A stretch of 37,118 bases of DNA from an uncultured Alphaproteobacteria bacterium. GTDB lineage: Bacteria; Pseudomonadota; Alphaproteobacteria; MPNO01; UBA830. Below the pieces are notes generated by a model. The model was not told the origin of the DNA, ran no database searches, and was given only the letters and a program-made list of their open reading frames with translations. The position numbers were made by a program, and so were the translations under genes. Positions 18,091-26,592 of this stretch are shown one piece after another. Position 1 is the first letter of the stretch; every line of letters begins with the position of its first letter. The stretch is taken from the NCBI GenBank assembly GCA_913046035.1, contig CAJWSW010000023.1, positions 1 through 37,118 on the forward strand, given 5' to 3'.

Positions 18091-18486
18091 TTGGCCAAGC
18101 CAGAATGGGGTCTTAAACGCACCTGTCTAAACTGTGGCGTCCGTTTCTATGACATGCAGCGCGATCCTATTATCTGTCCGAGCTGCGAGACGGTATTCGA
18201 TCCCCTAGCGCTTGTGAGACCCAAACGTGCGCGGGCAGCTGCAAATCAAGCGAAAGGAAAAGCGCAAAATAAGACCATGCCAAACGAAGAAGCGGAAAAT
18301 GAAAACGGGCTTCTTATTGACGGTGAGGAAGATGCAATCGATATCAGCGATGATATAGATCTTGACAACGATGATGCCGACGAACTTTTAGCCGAAAATG
18401 AAGATGGCTCCGAAATTGAGAACTCATCCGTGGTTTCGGAGGCACTGGAACACGCCTCAGATTCTAACAGGGATCACGATACCTGA
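18091..18486 (+). CDS. TIGR02300 family zinc-ribbon protein with acidic tail
   Basis: This is a conserved alphaproteobacterial protein of unknown function. From the TTG at 18091, which has GGAG six bases upstream, it has 131 residues and begins MAKPEWGLKRTC, the typical family start. C12, C15, C29 and C32 form a CxxC...CxxC zinc ribbon around the family hallmark RFYDMQRDPIICPSC. The rest is low-complexity: Lys/Ala-rich to about 70 and then strongly acidic (EEDAIDISDDIDLDNDDADE). An upstream GTG (18046) and ATG (18079) are in frame but less well placed. It is divergent from aroA and is followed by tRNA-Ala after about 60 bases, a combination common in this class. Confidence 0.88.
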   Translation: MAKPEWGLKRTCLNCGVRFYDMQRDPIICPSCETVFDPLALVRPKRARAAANQAKGKAQNKTMPNEEAENENGLLIDGEEDAIDISDDIDLDNDDADELLAENEDGSEIENSSVVSEALEHASDSNRDHDT

Positions 18487-18546
18487 AAATTAGATCTTGC
18501 GACGTTTTCGGACTCTTCATAAAGTGAATTGTCAAATCCAGTGTTC

Positions 18547-18622
<76 letters not shown>

Positions 18623-18633
18623 GGATAAACGGG

Positions 18634-18656
18634 CTAGAGGGTTTTGCCCCTTCTAG
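18634..18656 (+). terminator. Possible terminator after tRNA-Ala
   Basis: CTAGAGGG and CCCTTCTAG (one bulged T) can pair around a TTTTGC-type loop a few bases after the tRNA CCA end. No T run follows, so termination is only suggested by the position and stem. Confidence 0.3.
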
Positions 18657-18759
18657 GTCCTTAGTTCACCGGCAGGGGAAAACGGCGCGAACGCCATAGA
18701 GCGTGCGAGTCGACTGAATATGAATTGCAGTAGGGCCAATTGTCACAACCATTGATTCT

Positions 18760-19413
18760 ATGAATAGCTTCGACGGCATCGATTTGCATCCCGATCATTT
18801 TACGAGGATGGACGAAGCGCCAGATGAAATCTTCTACCGCCCGGCTCGTCTGGTTACTCATATCGACGATGCCGCCTGCGCCGCGCTCACAGCGTATTAT
18901 GCGAAGCAACTACGCCATGGGGATAGTATCCTTGACTTAATGTCGAGCTGCGTATCGCATTTGCCTGCTGCGTTGTCGCTTAAAACCGTAGTAGGATTAG
19001 GAATGAACGCGAAGGAATTGGAAACCAACCCGCGTTTAGATTCTTACATCGTACAAAATTTAAACACGAATTCTATTCTACCTTTCAAAAGTTACACGTT
19101 CGATGCCTGCTTAATTGCGGTCTCTATCCAATATCTTACCGACCCGTCGACGGTTTTCGCTGAAATTAGTCGAGTTCTATCTCCTGGCGGGCGTCTAATA
19201 GTTTCATTTTCAAATAGGATGTTCCCAACTAAAGCAGTCTCAATTTGGCGATTTCTCGACCATACTGGCCGTTGCGATTATGTCACGGCTTGCATGAATA
19301 AATCGGCAGCATATGAAAATATTCGAATAATAAACCTTTCGCCCAATCCGGGACACAGCGATCCACTTTATTCAGTAACCGCGACCTCAAAGACTAAGGA
19401 CTTTAGGCAGTAG
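18760..19413 (+). CDS. Class I SAM-dependent methyltransferase (type 11-like)
   Basis: This is a 217-residue cytosolic methyltransferase with unknown substrate. After an N-terminal FYRPARLVTHID segment, motif I reads ILDLMSSCVSHLP, a variant in which the usual GxGxG is replaced by DLMSS; I recall the same variant from a recognised group of uncharacterised bacterial methyltransferases. Motif II (VVGLGMNAKELETNP), the acidic post-motif (YTFDACLIAVSIQYLTDP) and motif III (VLSPGGRLIVSFSNRMFPTKAV) follow in order. The ATG at 18760 is used. It runs co-directionally after tRNA-Ala and ends 28 bases from the convergent ptsN, with no obvious terminator. Confidence 0.82.
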   Translation: MNSFDGIDLHPDHFTRMDEAPDEIFYRPARLVTHIDDAACAALTAYYAKQLRHGDSILDLMSSCVSHLPAALSLKTVVGLGMNAKELETNPRLDSYIVQNLNTNSILPFKSYTFDACLIAVSIQYLTDPSTVFAEISRVLSPGGRLIVSFSNRMFPTKAVSIWRFLDHTGRCDYVTACMNKSAAYENIRIINLSPNPGHSDPLYSVTATSKTKDFRQ

Positions 19414-19441
19414 AGACCACCGCACAATATTTGCAGACAAA

Positions 19442-19909
19442 TTACCGACCTGTGGTTGTTCCGGGGTTCTGTACCAGAAGGTTAAATATTTTTTCCCGTG
19501 TGGTTGCCAGCCGCAACATGTCGCATCTTCCCGTATCGCGAAGTAAACGTGAAACCTGAGCAAGAGCTTTGAGATGATCAGCGCCTGCAAGCTCAGGCGC
19601 AAGCAAAAGAAATATCAGATCCACAGGTTTGCCGTCGAGCGACTCAAAATCGATCGGATTATTAAGGCTCGCGAAACAGCCGATCATCTGATTGAGTTCA
19701 AGTAACTTCCCATGCGGAATAGCGATGCCGCTTCCAACGCCAGTTGTACCGAGTCTTTCTCGCTCCAAAAGGACGTCTAAAATCTTATGCTCAGCTAGAT
19801 TGGTCTGGCTCGCCACGTGTTCTACCAAGACCTGGAGTGCTTGTTTTTTACTTCCTACGTCAAGCGAGATTAGTATTCCATCTTCGCTAAGGATATCTGG
19901 TATTTCCAT
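19442..19909 (-). CDS. ptsN: Nitrogen-regulatory PTS IIA protein PtsN
   Basis: PtsN (EIIA-Ntr) is the terminal phospho-acceptor of the nitrogen PTS (PtsP-PtsO-PtsN). In other bacteria it regulates potassium transport and nitrogen or carbon metabolism by protein contacts. The 155 residues from the ATG at 19909 have the phosphorylated histidine H66 in SGIAIPHGKL, with the family RERLGTTGVGSG before it and DLIFLLLAPE and HLKALAQVSRLLRD after it. The same frame stays open another 60 codons upstream, past an in-frame TTG at 20047, but the added residues do not fit PtsN. The gene follows rpoN after 382 bases, with no recognisable hpf between them. Confidence 0.93.
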   Translation of the reverse strand: MEIPDILSEDGILISLDVGSKKQALQVLVEHVASQTNLAEHKILDVLLERERLGTTGVGSGIAIPHGKLLELNQMIGCFASLNNPIDFESLDGKPVDLIFLLLAPELAGADHLKALAQVSRLLRDTGRCDMLRLATTREKIFNLLVQNPGTTTGR

Positions 19910-20291
19910 ATTGATCTGGCAACTTTTTTGGCCAATCTGATTTCCCAGCCTGCACAAACCATGGCCTGAGTGCACCCCTGTTCTGTCGAATAACAAACAC
20001 CAAATTTCAGACGCTTCGGAAAAGAAAACACGCCTGTCAATTACCAAACAAGTTTTTGTATCGCGCAGCGGTGAAAAATATCAAATCGTTTATAAGCAAA
20101 TCTCCAATGCCGATTTACTTAGTCGAAGCTGCATCTCCCATTTGTAAGTGCGAACAGGCAAGATTGCGCATTCCCTGATTTTATTGTCATCGGAAACACG
20201 AACTAAAACAAGACGTGCGTAGTAATTAACACCGCCGAAACATGAGTCAATAGAAGTAGTGTCTAGGAAATAATGCCCAAAAGCACTTCAA
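19910..20291 (-). other. Gap between ptsN and rpoN, no hpf gene recognised
   Basis: The ribosome hibernation factor gene hpf normally lies here in related genomes, but 382 bases are too few for the usual long form of about 190 codons. Frames on the minus strand are short. The one joined to ptsN holds a weak look-alike of the HPF C-terminus (LLF, then a Gly, an Arg and an Ile-Gly pair at similar spacing). I see no convincing promoter, RNA or ORF. Confidence 0.4.
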
Positions 20292-21878
20292 TCAGGCGTG
20301 TAGCGCCTTTTCGCGCCGTCGTTGCACGGAAGAAGGAATTCGCATTACATCTCGATACTTTGCGACTGTCCGCCTCGCTACATTGATGCCATCCGCGCGG
20401 AGGATGCCTACAATACTCTCATCAGAAAGAACGCTTTCTGGAGCTTCCCTCTCGATAAGCGTCTTAATCCGGAAGCGGACAGACTCAGACGAGCGCTGCA
20501 TACCATCAACATTCTGGCCGACAGCCGAATTGAAAAAATACTTCATTTCGAAAATACCGCGATTCACAGCAATATACTTGTTAGTGGTAACCCGACTAAC
20601 AGTGCTTTCGTGAACGCTCAGCTGTTCCGCTACCTCACGCAAAGTCAGCGGTTTAAGAAACTCGACGCCGTTCTCAAAGAATGCTCTCTGTTGGCGCACC
20701 AATTCAGATGTAACCCTTAGGATTGTGTCGGCTCGTTGGTTGAGTGCACGTACTAGCCAATTAGCCGAGTTGTATCGATCGCTCACGAATTCCTTGTCTT
20801 CTCTAGACCGGGCGTGCGCGCGTACAAGAGAATAGTAATTAGTGTTGACTAAAACCCGCGGCAGCACATCATTATTTAACTCAACAACCCAACCCTCTTT
20901 CGTATGCCTTACAAAAACGTCTGGTACCACAGGTTGCATTACTTCTTGATCAAAACCGGATGCCGGCTTTGGATTAAGTTCTTTGATCTCAGTAAACATT
21001 TGAAGAAGATCTTCCTTGTCTACACCGCAGAGCCTGCGCAACTGGCTGAAGTCCCGCTGTCCTAACAGTTCCAGGTTTTGGAGCAGAATTTCCATTGCGG
21101 GATCTAGCCGATCCTTTTCACGCAATTGCAACATCAAGCATTCTGCGAGTGTGCGGCCAAACACCCCCGGCGGGTCTAGTTCCTGGCACCGCCTTAACGT
21201 TTTTTTAACACGCTCAGCCGGGCAGCTTAACTCATTCGCAACCGTCTGCAAACTGCAAGAGAGCCATCCGTTATCATCCAACATATCGATCAATTTATAA
21301 GCAATTATAGCTTCTATAGGATCGTCAAAGTCTATGTTTACCTGTCCGAATAGATGGTCGCGCAGCGTGATGTTCTTTGCAGCCACATTCTCGAGACTAA
21401 AGAAATCATCGTGAAAATTACCACCGACTCTTTTGACGCCCCCCCATTTAAGCTTACCCTCATTCTCACCAGGAGCAGATACCATCCCGTACGATAGGGG
21501 TTCTGGTTCGTAAACGTTCTGAATTTGCGTGTTGAGAGGCCTATCTTTTAGCTTTTCGCTTCGTGCACTCTCATGGTCATTGGGGTCTGAGAAGAGTTTA
21601 GAGTTCTCATACGCAAGATCATCCGGGGCCAATGCGCAAATCTCTCTATTAGAATCGAAATCGATTTCACCATTTGTAATTGGCGCCTGAGCGTTATCAA
21701 TCTCTGCCCCAACCCAAGCATCCTCGCGCTCTAGAAGGGGATTCTTCTCAATCTCGTGTTCAATAAAATCTGTCAACTGGACGTTTGACATCTGCAGCAA
21801 CTTTATCGCCTGCTGCAATTGCGGCGTTATTGCTAAAGATTGCGTATGGCGTAAATCCAATCGCGGCCGGAGCAACAT
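20292..21878 (-). CDS. rpoN: RNA polymerase sigma-54 factor RpoN
   Basis: Sigma-54 directs RNA polymerase to -24/-12 promoters that need an ATP-driven activator such as NtrC. The 528 residues show the glutamine/leucine-rich activator region I (SLAITPQLQQAIKLLQMSN, about 14-32), an acidic region II, the core-binding domain (about 175-340), the helix-turn-helix (LREVAEQLSVHESTVSRVTT) and the diagnostic RpoN box ARRTVAKYR at 501-509. The ATG at 21878 gives the standard MLLRPRLDLR start. It follows lptB after 33 bases, and ptsN follows it. The target genes cannot be read from this window, although gltD-gltB is a nitrogen gene pair 7 kb away. Confidence 0.97.
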   Translation of the reverse strand: MLLRPRLDLRHTQSLAITPQLQQAIKLLQMSNVQLTDFIEHEIEKNPLLEREDAWVGAEIDNAQAPITNGEIDFDSNREICALAPDDLAYENSKLFSDPNDHESARSEKLKDRPLNTQIQNVYEPEPLSYGMVSAPGENEGKLKWGGVKRVGGNFHDDFFSLENVAAKNITLRDHLFGQVNIDFDDPIEAIIAYKLIDMLDDNGWLSCSLQTVANELSCPAERVKKTLRRCQELDPPGVFGRTLAECLMLQLREKDRLDPAMEILLQNLELLGQRDFSQLRRLCGVDKEDLLQMFTEIKELNPKPASGFDQEVMQPVVPDVFVRHTKEGWVVELNNDVLPRVLVNTNYYSLVRAHARSREDKEFVSDRYNSANWLVRALNQRADTILRVTSELVRQQRAFFENGVEFLKPLTLREVAEQLSVHESTVSRVTTNKYIAVNRGIFEMKYFFNSAVGQNVDGMQRSSESVRFRIKTLIEREAPESVLSDESIVGILRADGINVARRTVAKYRDVMRIPSSVQRRREKALHA

Positions 21879-21911
21879 ATATATTTATCCCACATTCACC
21901 TACAGGATTTT

Positions 21912-22697
21912 TCAGAGACTAAACCGTTCACCAAGGTATACGCGTCTAACATCCTTATGCGCCACAATTGCAGATGGCGCTCCTTCCATCAAGACAGCGC
22001 CGTCATGGAGGATATAGGCGCGATCAACGATATCAAGGGTTTCTCGAACATTATGATCCGTGATTAACACACCGATCCCTCGATCCTTGAGGTGTATGAC
22101 AAGGCTTCGTATGTCATCGACAGCTATCGGATCGATGCCTGCAAAAGGTTCATCCAAAAGCATAAAGTTTGGACTGGATGCCAATGCCCGCGCGATTTCA
22201 ACCCGGCGGCGTTCCCCGCCTGAAAGGGCCAATGCGGGGGTTCGCCGTAAATAACTTAACGAAAATTCCGCCAACAATTCTTCAAGCCGAGATTCTCTCT
22301 TTTCTGCGCTTTCATAAGAAACTTCAAGCACGGCACGTATGTTGTTTTCGACCGTCATACCCCTGAAGATCGACGCTTCCTGGGGCAAATAACCGATCCC
22401 CAAACGCGCACGCCGATACATGGGCAGATTAGTAACATCTTGTCCATCGAGCACAATTGAACCGTAATCCGAAGCTATCAATCCAGTAAATATATAAAAA
22501 CAAGTTGTCTTGCCGGCTCCATTGGGCCCTAAAAGGCCGACCACCTCGCCACGTTTAAGCGTGATGCTTACTTCGCGCAGCACCGGACGCTTTCTATAGC
22601 GTTTGCCAATTTTCAAGGCCTGCAGACCATCATTGCAGGATATCAATCGCGGCTGGCCTGCCTCAATTATCTTAGTGTCTCTTTCTTCATCACTCAC
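21912..22697 (-). CDS. lptB: LPS export ABC transporter ATPase LptB
   Basis: LptB is the cytoplasmic ATPase that powers LPS extraction from the inner membrane with LptF and LptG. The 261 residues contain Walker A GPNGAGKT (57-64), the LptB-typical Q-loop area [18 protein letters not shown], the signature [15 protein letters not shown], Walker [14 protein letters not shown] and the switch histidine in [10 protein letters not shown]. The N-terminus is about 20 residues longer than in E. coli. The start is GTG at 22697, two bases after the lptA stop. LptF and LptG are not encoded in this window. Confidence 0.96.
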   Translation of the reverse strand: MSDEERDTKIIEAGQPRLISCNDGLQALKIGKRYRKRPVLREVSITLKRGEVVGLLGPNGAGKTTCFYIFTGLIASDYGSIVLDGQDVTNLPMYRRARLGIGYLPQEASIFRGMTVENNIRAVLEVSYESAEKRESRLEELLAEFSLSYLRRTPALALSGGERRRVEIARALASSPNFMLLDEPFAGIDPIAVDDIRSLVIHLKDRGIGVLITDHNVRETLDIVDRAYILHDGAVLMEGAPSAIVAHKDVRRVYLGERFSL

Positions 22698-22699
22698 AG

Positions 22700-23542
22700 C
22701 TAACCCCCCTTGTCAGAAGAGCCGACTCCTGAGCCTCCAGCGTTGCGCTCCGGCATAATAATTCCCCGTACACCGCCCGGGCCGCGGCCGAATAATTTGC
22801 TAACCCCGGTATTAAGATTTACTTCAGCGAATTCGCCATTAAGTTGGTTTTCCCCACGTGTAATCTTTACCGACCCGGTGAGTGTCGCTATACCAGTCTC
22901 GACATCGTACACGCCCCGTTTCGATTTGACCACCTCCTGTGGGGTCGTAATCACTATATTGTCGAATGCATCAACTTGATGCACCCGCGAATTTCCCCCC
23001 GGGTCCTTGGTGAAATGAGCAGTTAGCACATCCGCACTAAGCCGATTTTCTCCGCGGGTAGCAATAGCGTTGCCACGTGCAATAGCAAGATTTCTTTTTT
23101 CCCAATATTCGATACTGTCACGCGCACTGATGCGGTCCGTTTCCGTTTCAAGCCGCGTTCCACCAGTAAGAATAAGAATGCCCTGGCCGACGTCATAAAC
23201 AGCTTTGTCCCCAAATGCACGTTGCGTGGGGCTCACAATCTGAACGCTACCGGTCGCGTCTATCCGCCAAATATCAGTAGCACCAGTTTCTGTCTCCCGA
23301 TAAAAAGCAATGAGAGTATCCGCCAACACAGCTACGTCTCCTTGTGCCGCTCTAGCATTACCCCGCGCAATATAAGCTTTGTTTTTTTGCTGCCACTCGA
23401 TACCGTCATCAGCTTTAATTTCGATAGGTTTGTCCCCCGACTGGCCAGGAAGGCCTATCCCCTGCGCAAGTGATTGGCGAGGAGACAGTATCAATGCAAC
23501 AAGCCCAAGCTGCACAATCAAAAGGCAAACTCTAGCGGACAT
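22700..23542 (-). CDS. lptA: LPS transport periplasmic protein LptA
   Basis: LptA forms the periplasmic beta-jellyroll bridge that carries LPS from LptC to the outer-membrane LptD. The 280 residues start with a signal peptide (about 1-26, hydrophobic [16 protein letters not shown] then SLAQ) and continue with OstA-like repeats ([46 protein letters not shown]). The C-terminal end is Gly-rich. It is longer than the E. coli protein (about 185), as often in alphaproteobacteria. It begins two bases after lptC and is followed directly by lptB. Confidence 0.92.
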   Translation of the reverse strand: MSARVCLLIVQLGLVALILSPRQSLAQGIGLPGQSGDKPIEIKADDGIEWQQKNKAYIARGNARAAQGDVAVLADTLIAFYRETETGATDIWRIDATGSVQIVSPTQRAFGDKAVYDVGQGILILTGGTRLETETDRISARDSIEYWEKRNLAIARGNAIATRGENRLSADVLTAHFTKDPGGNSRVHQVDAFDNIVITTPQEVVKSKRGVYDVETGIATLTGSVKITRGENQLNGEFAEVNLNTGVSKLFGRGPGGVRGIIMPERNAGGSGVGSSDKGG

Positions 23543-23544
23543 TT

Positions 23545-24216
23545 TTAGGCTCCTGGTTTGTTCCCAGTTGGAAAGATCACTAGTGTCGACTTCCCGCTAA
23601 AAAAAATGCGGCCACCACTATCAGTTATTCGAAAACCCTCAGCTGCGATGGTTCCGAATGGCCCCTGCCCCTGGACAGGCTTGTCGCCTGAAGCAGCGCC
23701 ATTACGAAAATCAATGCTCGCGTCCTGAGTTCGAAATTCGTATCCTTTATCATGGAATAAATCAACGCCTCCAACAAGGTTAAGAACCTCCCGCTTTCGC
23801 CAAAATGTGCCGTTCGGGGCCGCAATAGCGACCCAAGACTCGCTCGGTAGCGTAACATCCGCCTTTGGACGGCTCAGCTTAACCCCAGATCCCGCATCCT
23901 TATCCTGGACCACAGAATCAGCTGTAATGGAAAACGGCCTATTTTCACTATCGACACCTGTAAAACGAGCGTTTACGACCCTTTGTCCGCCATCTATCTC
24001 AACATTTAGATCGGAAATACCTAATGCAAAACGATCAGGCTTGGGCGTTAGGTCAGGCCAGATCACAAGCAATAAAAATACGACGCCAGCAACAACAGGG
24101 AGCGCATATCTCATTAGCACTACAAAACGACTGTATCGCGAGCGGAAGCGCGGTATTGTCTGCAAACCGCCTGAAATTTTGCGGTTTATGTCAGTGTTTG
24201 GCAGCAGGCCCACCAT
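23545..24216 (-). CDS. lptC: LPS export protein LptC
   Basis: LptC is the single-pass inner-membrane protein that receives LPS from LptB2FG and passes it to LptA. The 223 residues have a basic start (RFRSRYSRFVVLMR), one membrane helix at about 34-51 (ALPVVAGVVFLLLVIWP) and a periplasmic jellyroll with NARFTGVDSENRPFSITAD and the LptC-like VDLFHDKGYEFRTQDASIDFRNG segment. It starts with ATG at 24216, three bases after the kdsD stop, and is followed by lptA after two bases; the whole group is evidently cotranscribed. Confidence 0.92.
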   Translation of the reverse strand: MVGLLPNTDINRKISGGLQTIPRFRSRYSRFVVLMRYALPVVAGVVFLLLVIWPDLTPKPDRFALGISDLNVEIDGGQRVVNARFTGVDSENRPFSITADSVVQDKDAGSGVKLSRPKADVTLPSESWVAIAAPNGTFWRKREVLNLVGGVDLFHDKGYEFRTQDASIDFRNGAASGDKPVQGQGPFGTIAAEGFRITDSGGRIFFSGKSTLVIFPTGNKPGA

Positions 24217-24219
24217 CAG

Positions 24220-25218
24220 TTACGAGAGGCCAGTTCTCAGAACATCGTGGATATGAATAATACCAAGCGGCTGATCAAGAGCGACCACAAAGAATGCGGT
24301 TATCTTGTTTTCATTCATCATTGCTAGAACCTGCGCAGCGAGGGCGTCCTCACCTATGGTTTTGGGGTTTGCAGTCATGACTTCGGATGCAGTCATAGCA
24401 AGGATATCACCTTCCATGTGACGGCGCAGATCACCATCAGTGATCACCCCGACCAGCTGCCCTTCGGCAGAGAGCACGCCGACACACCCCAGCTGCTTTG
24501 CTGTCATTTCTATAATGGTTTCAGTCATTGGGGTTTTTGTCGATACAAGCGGCAACTCACTGCCACTTCGCATGATGTCTTTCGCTTTTATAAGGCGTGA
24601 ACCCAGGTGTCCACCCGGATGCAGTAGTCGAAAATCAGCCGATGAGAACCCACGCCTTTCAAGCAAAGTGACCGCGATTGCGTCACCCAGCGCTAGCATC
24701 ACCGTAGTCGACGTGGTCGGTGCGAGGTTAAGCGGGCATGCTTCCGGACTATCGGGAACCACGAGAGACACGTCGGCTGCTTTAGAAAGCACACTGTCAG
24801 CATGGCATGTAATCGCAATAAAAGGTATTCTCTTTAATTTAACATAAGCAACAATATCAGAGAGCTCAGCGGTCTTTCCAGAATTTGACAAAGCGATTAA
24901 CGCATCTTCAGCCGTAATCATACCCAAGTCGCCGTGGCTGGCCTCGCCAGGATGGATGTATTGCGCAGGTGTGCCAGTGGAGGCAAGTGTCGCCGCGGTT
25001 TTCCTCGCGATATGACCACTTTTACCCATTCCGGTCACAATTACTCTGCCACGAACTTTGCCCAAAAGTTCAACTGCCGTTACGAAACGCGCATCGAGCG
25101 CAAGCGACAGGTCTTTTAGGCCAGCAATTTCGGTTTCAATAACGCTTCGCGCCGAACCCAGCGCAGCAGCCACTTTAGGTACCTCAGAAACAAGCAAGGA
25201 TTCTTTTGTATCCGACAT
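24220..25218 (-). CDS. kdsD: D-arabinose-5-phosphate isomerase (KdsD/KpsF)
   Basis: KdsD converts D-ribulose 5-phosphate to D-arabinose 5-phosphate, the first step of Kdo synthesis for LPS inner core. The 332 residues have a SIS sugar-isomerase domain (about 45-180) with GMGKSGHIARKTAATLASTG and HPGEASHGDLGM, followed by two CBS domains (about 210-330, MTETIIEMTAKQLGCVGVL and GVITDGDLRRHME). The ATG at 25218 is used. It leads lptC-lptA-lptB, so precursor synthesis and LPS export are linked. A T8 run on this strand at 25301-25294, behind only a weak stem, separates it from rnd. Confidence 0.95.
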   Translation of the reverse strand: MSDTKESLLVSEVPKVAAALGSARSVIETEIAGLKDLSLALDARFVTAVELLGKVRGRVIVTGMGKSGHIARKTAATLASTGTPAQYIHPGEASHGDLGMITAEDALIALSNSGKTAELSDIVAYVKLKRIPFIAITCHADSVLSKAADVSLVVPDSPEACPLNLAPTTSTTVMLALGDAIAVTLLERRGFSSADFRLLHPGGHLGSRLIKAKDIMRSGSELPLVSTKTPMTETIIEMTAKQLGCVGVLSAEGQLVGVITDGDLRRHMEGDILAMTASEVMTANPKTIGEDALAAQVLAMMNENKITAFFVVALDQPLGIIHIHDVLRTGLS

Positions 25219-25342
25219 ATATGATCCAACGATATCAGATGCTTATCATTAATAATACTATCTGAAGCCACCGAAGCTGGCGACCCCAAAACGAAAAAAA
25301 ATCACAAGCGGATCTGCAAGTCGCTCAATTTAAAGCGTGACT

Positions 25343-25954
25343 TTAGTGGCTGAAAATATCGGCTGCTGGCCAACCGGATAGATCGAGTTCAGCACGGTAA
25401 GGTAGAAAATCGAAACACGCTTGAGCAATTTCCATACGACCCTCGCGAATTAACATATCGTCTAGTTTTTCGCGCAATGCGTGTAGATAAAGAACATCTG
25501 AAGCCGCGTATTTCATCTGTTGCTCAGAGAGCTCTTTAGCCCCCCAATCAGACGATTGTTGCTCCTTGGAAATATCCACACCCAGAAGTTCACGGCATAA
25601 ATCCTTTAGTCCATGACGATCAGTGTAAGTACGCACCAACTTAGAGGCTATTTTAGTGCAGTAAACAGGTTTCGCAGAGACGCCAAGGTAATGACACATA
25701 ACCGCAATATCGAACCGCCCAAAATGGAATAAGATTTCAACGTCCGGATTAGCCAAAAGACGACATAAGTTGGGCGCAATAAAATGATTTCGCGCAAACT
25801 TGACGAGATGAACAGTCCCATCCCCAGATGAGAGTTGCGCCAGGCAAAGGCGATCTCGATGAGGATCAAGTCCCATAGTTTCAGTGTCGATGGCAACGAC
25901 GTTGCCCAGATCTAGCTTATCGGGCAGATCGCCGTGATGTAACTCAATCTTCAA
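25343..25954 (-). CDS. rnd: Ribonuclease D-type 3'-5' exonuclease
   Basis: This is a short RNase D with only the DEDDy exonuclease domain and no HRDC domains, as usual for alphaproteobacterial copies; in the family it trims 3' ends of tRNA and other stable RNA. The catalytic residues are visible in AIDTETMGL (Asp, Glu), FHFGRFDIAV (Asp) and KYAASDVLYLHAL (Tyr, Asp). The start is uncertain because only TTG codons are available. The TTG at 25954 with GGAG six bases upstream gives 203 residues and fits the family start KIELHHGDLP; the TTG at 25975 would lie inside an inverted repeat. tRNA-Leu lies upstream on the same strand. Confidence 0.9.
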   Translation of the reverse strand: MKIELHHGDLPDKLDLGNVVAIDTETMGLDPHRDRLCLAQLSSGDGTVHLVKFARNHFIAPNLCRLLANPDVEILFHFGRFDIAVMCHYLGVSAKPVYCTKIASKLVRTYTDRHGLKDLCRELLGVDISKEQQSSDWGAKELSEQQMKYAASDVLYLHALREKLDDMLIREGRMEIAQACFDFLPYRAELDLSGWPAADIFSH

Positions 25955-25971
25955 GGCATCTCCATTCCCGA

Positions 25972-25998
25972 CCAAAATTTCGTGTTACCGAATTTTGG
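25972..25998. repeat. Inverted repeat at the start of rnd
   Basis: CCAAAATT-T-CG and CG-AATTTTGG can pair as 10 bp with one bulged T around a 6-base loop (TGTTAC). It ends 18 bases ahead of the chosen rnd start, so it could be an operator or an mRNA hairpin. It has no T run and is not a typical terminator. Confidence 0.45.
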
Positions 25999-26179
25999 CC
26001 CTTTCCCTTGTTTATCGGACCAGTTGCGCCGCCAAACACACTCGAACACGCAACAAATAAAAAATAGCACTTGCTCAAAACAAGCCTCAAACAAGCGGTT
26101 TTAATTCGTTGCCCGTGCTCGCGCAAAACCGGATTGAATTCAAGTAACGGCGTGTAACATGTACATTTTATGAATGTAA

Positions 26180-26213
26180 AGGTGGAAACACCTCCAATAG
26201 GGGGTGCTTTTTT
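26180..26213 (+). terminator. Plus-strand terminator with a competing hairpin
   Basis: CACCTCC-AATA-GGGGGTG (26189-26206, one G-T pair) is followed by C and six Ts (26208-26213), a good intrinsic terminator on the plus strand. The CACCT part can instead pair with an upstream AGGTG over a GAAA loop (26180-26193). No plus-strand gene lies upstream for more than 6 kb. Confidence 0.5.
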
Positions 26214-26338
26214 GAACCGCGGCGTTTTTGAATTTAATTCCGACAGATATGCCACAAACGACCTGAGTCGTCTGATTCTGCCAAGCAAGACCAGCGCTCT
26301 GCAATTTGCGTGATACTTGCCATAAAGGGTCTTTAGAG

Positions 26339-26425
<87 letters not shown>

Positions 26426-26438
26426 AGTTATTTGATGG

Positions 26439-26466
26439 TTATTAGCAATTTTGGCGTGGAATGCAA
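26439..26466 (-). promoter_or_regulatory. Candidate tRNA-Leu promoter
   Basis: On the minus strand TTGCAT (26466-26461) and TAATAA (26444-26439) are 16 bases apart. Transcription would start about 7 bases before the tRNA 5' end, a sensible distance for a tRNA gene. Confidence 0.4.
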
Positions 26467-26504
26467 TCGGGATTACCTAATATTGACAGCTTTTGCCGTT
26501 TAAG

Positions 26505-26531
26505 TTGACGCTACAATTTTCACTCTTTAAT
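26505..26531 (+). promoter_or_regulatory. Candidate promoter of the NDUFA9-like gene
   Basis: TTGACG (26505-26510) is followed after 15 bases by TTTAAT (26526-26531); TAATAG at 17 bases is an alternative -10. A second TTGACA occurs at 26483-26488. The start codon is about 60 bases downstream, with GGTGGG as ribosome site. Confidence 0.4.
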
Positions 26532-26592
26532 AGCCGTAATGTGTCGTTGTTATAGTTAAATCTTTCAACTTGAACCGCCAGGTGGGACTTAC

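Larger units (their letters stand above)
25955..26338. other. Noncoding hairpin-rich stretch between rnd and tRNA-Leu
   Basis: There is no credible ORF in these 384 bases; the open frames have no family character. It holds an inverted repeat before rnd (25972-25998), a pair of competing hairpins with a T6 tract on the plus strand (26180-26213), and an 8-bp hairpin CAAACGAC-CTGA-GTCGTCTG with one G-T pair (26255-26274). The minus strand is the trailer of tRNA-Leu. Confidence 0.5.

Noticed and set aside
19910-20047. Longer PtsN start at the TTG at 20047
   Set aside because: The extra 46 residues do not fit PtsN, and the ATG at 19909 gives the normal family start.
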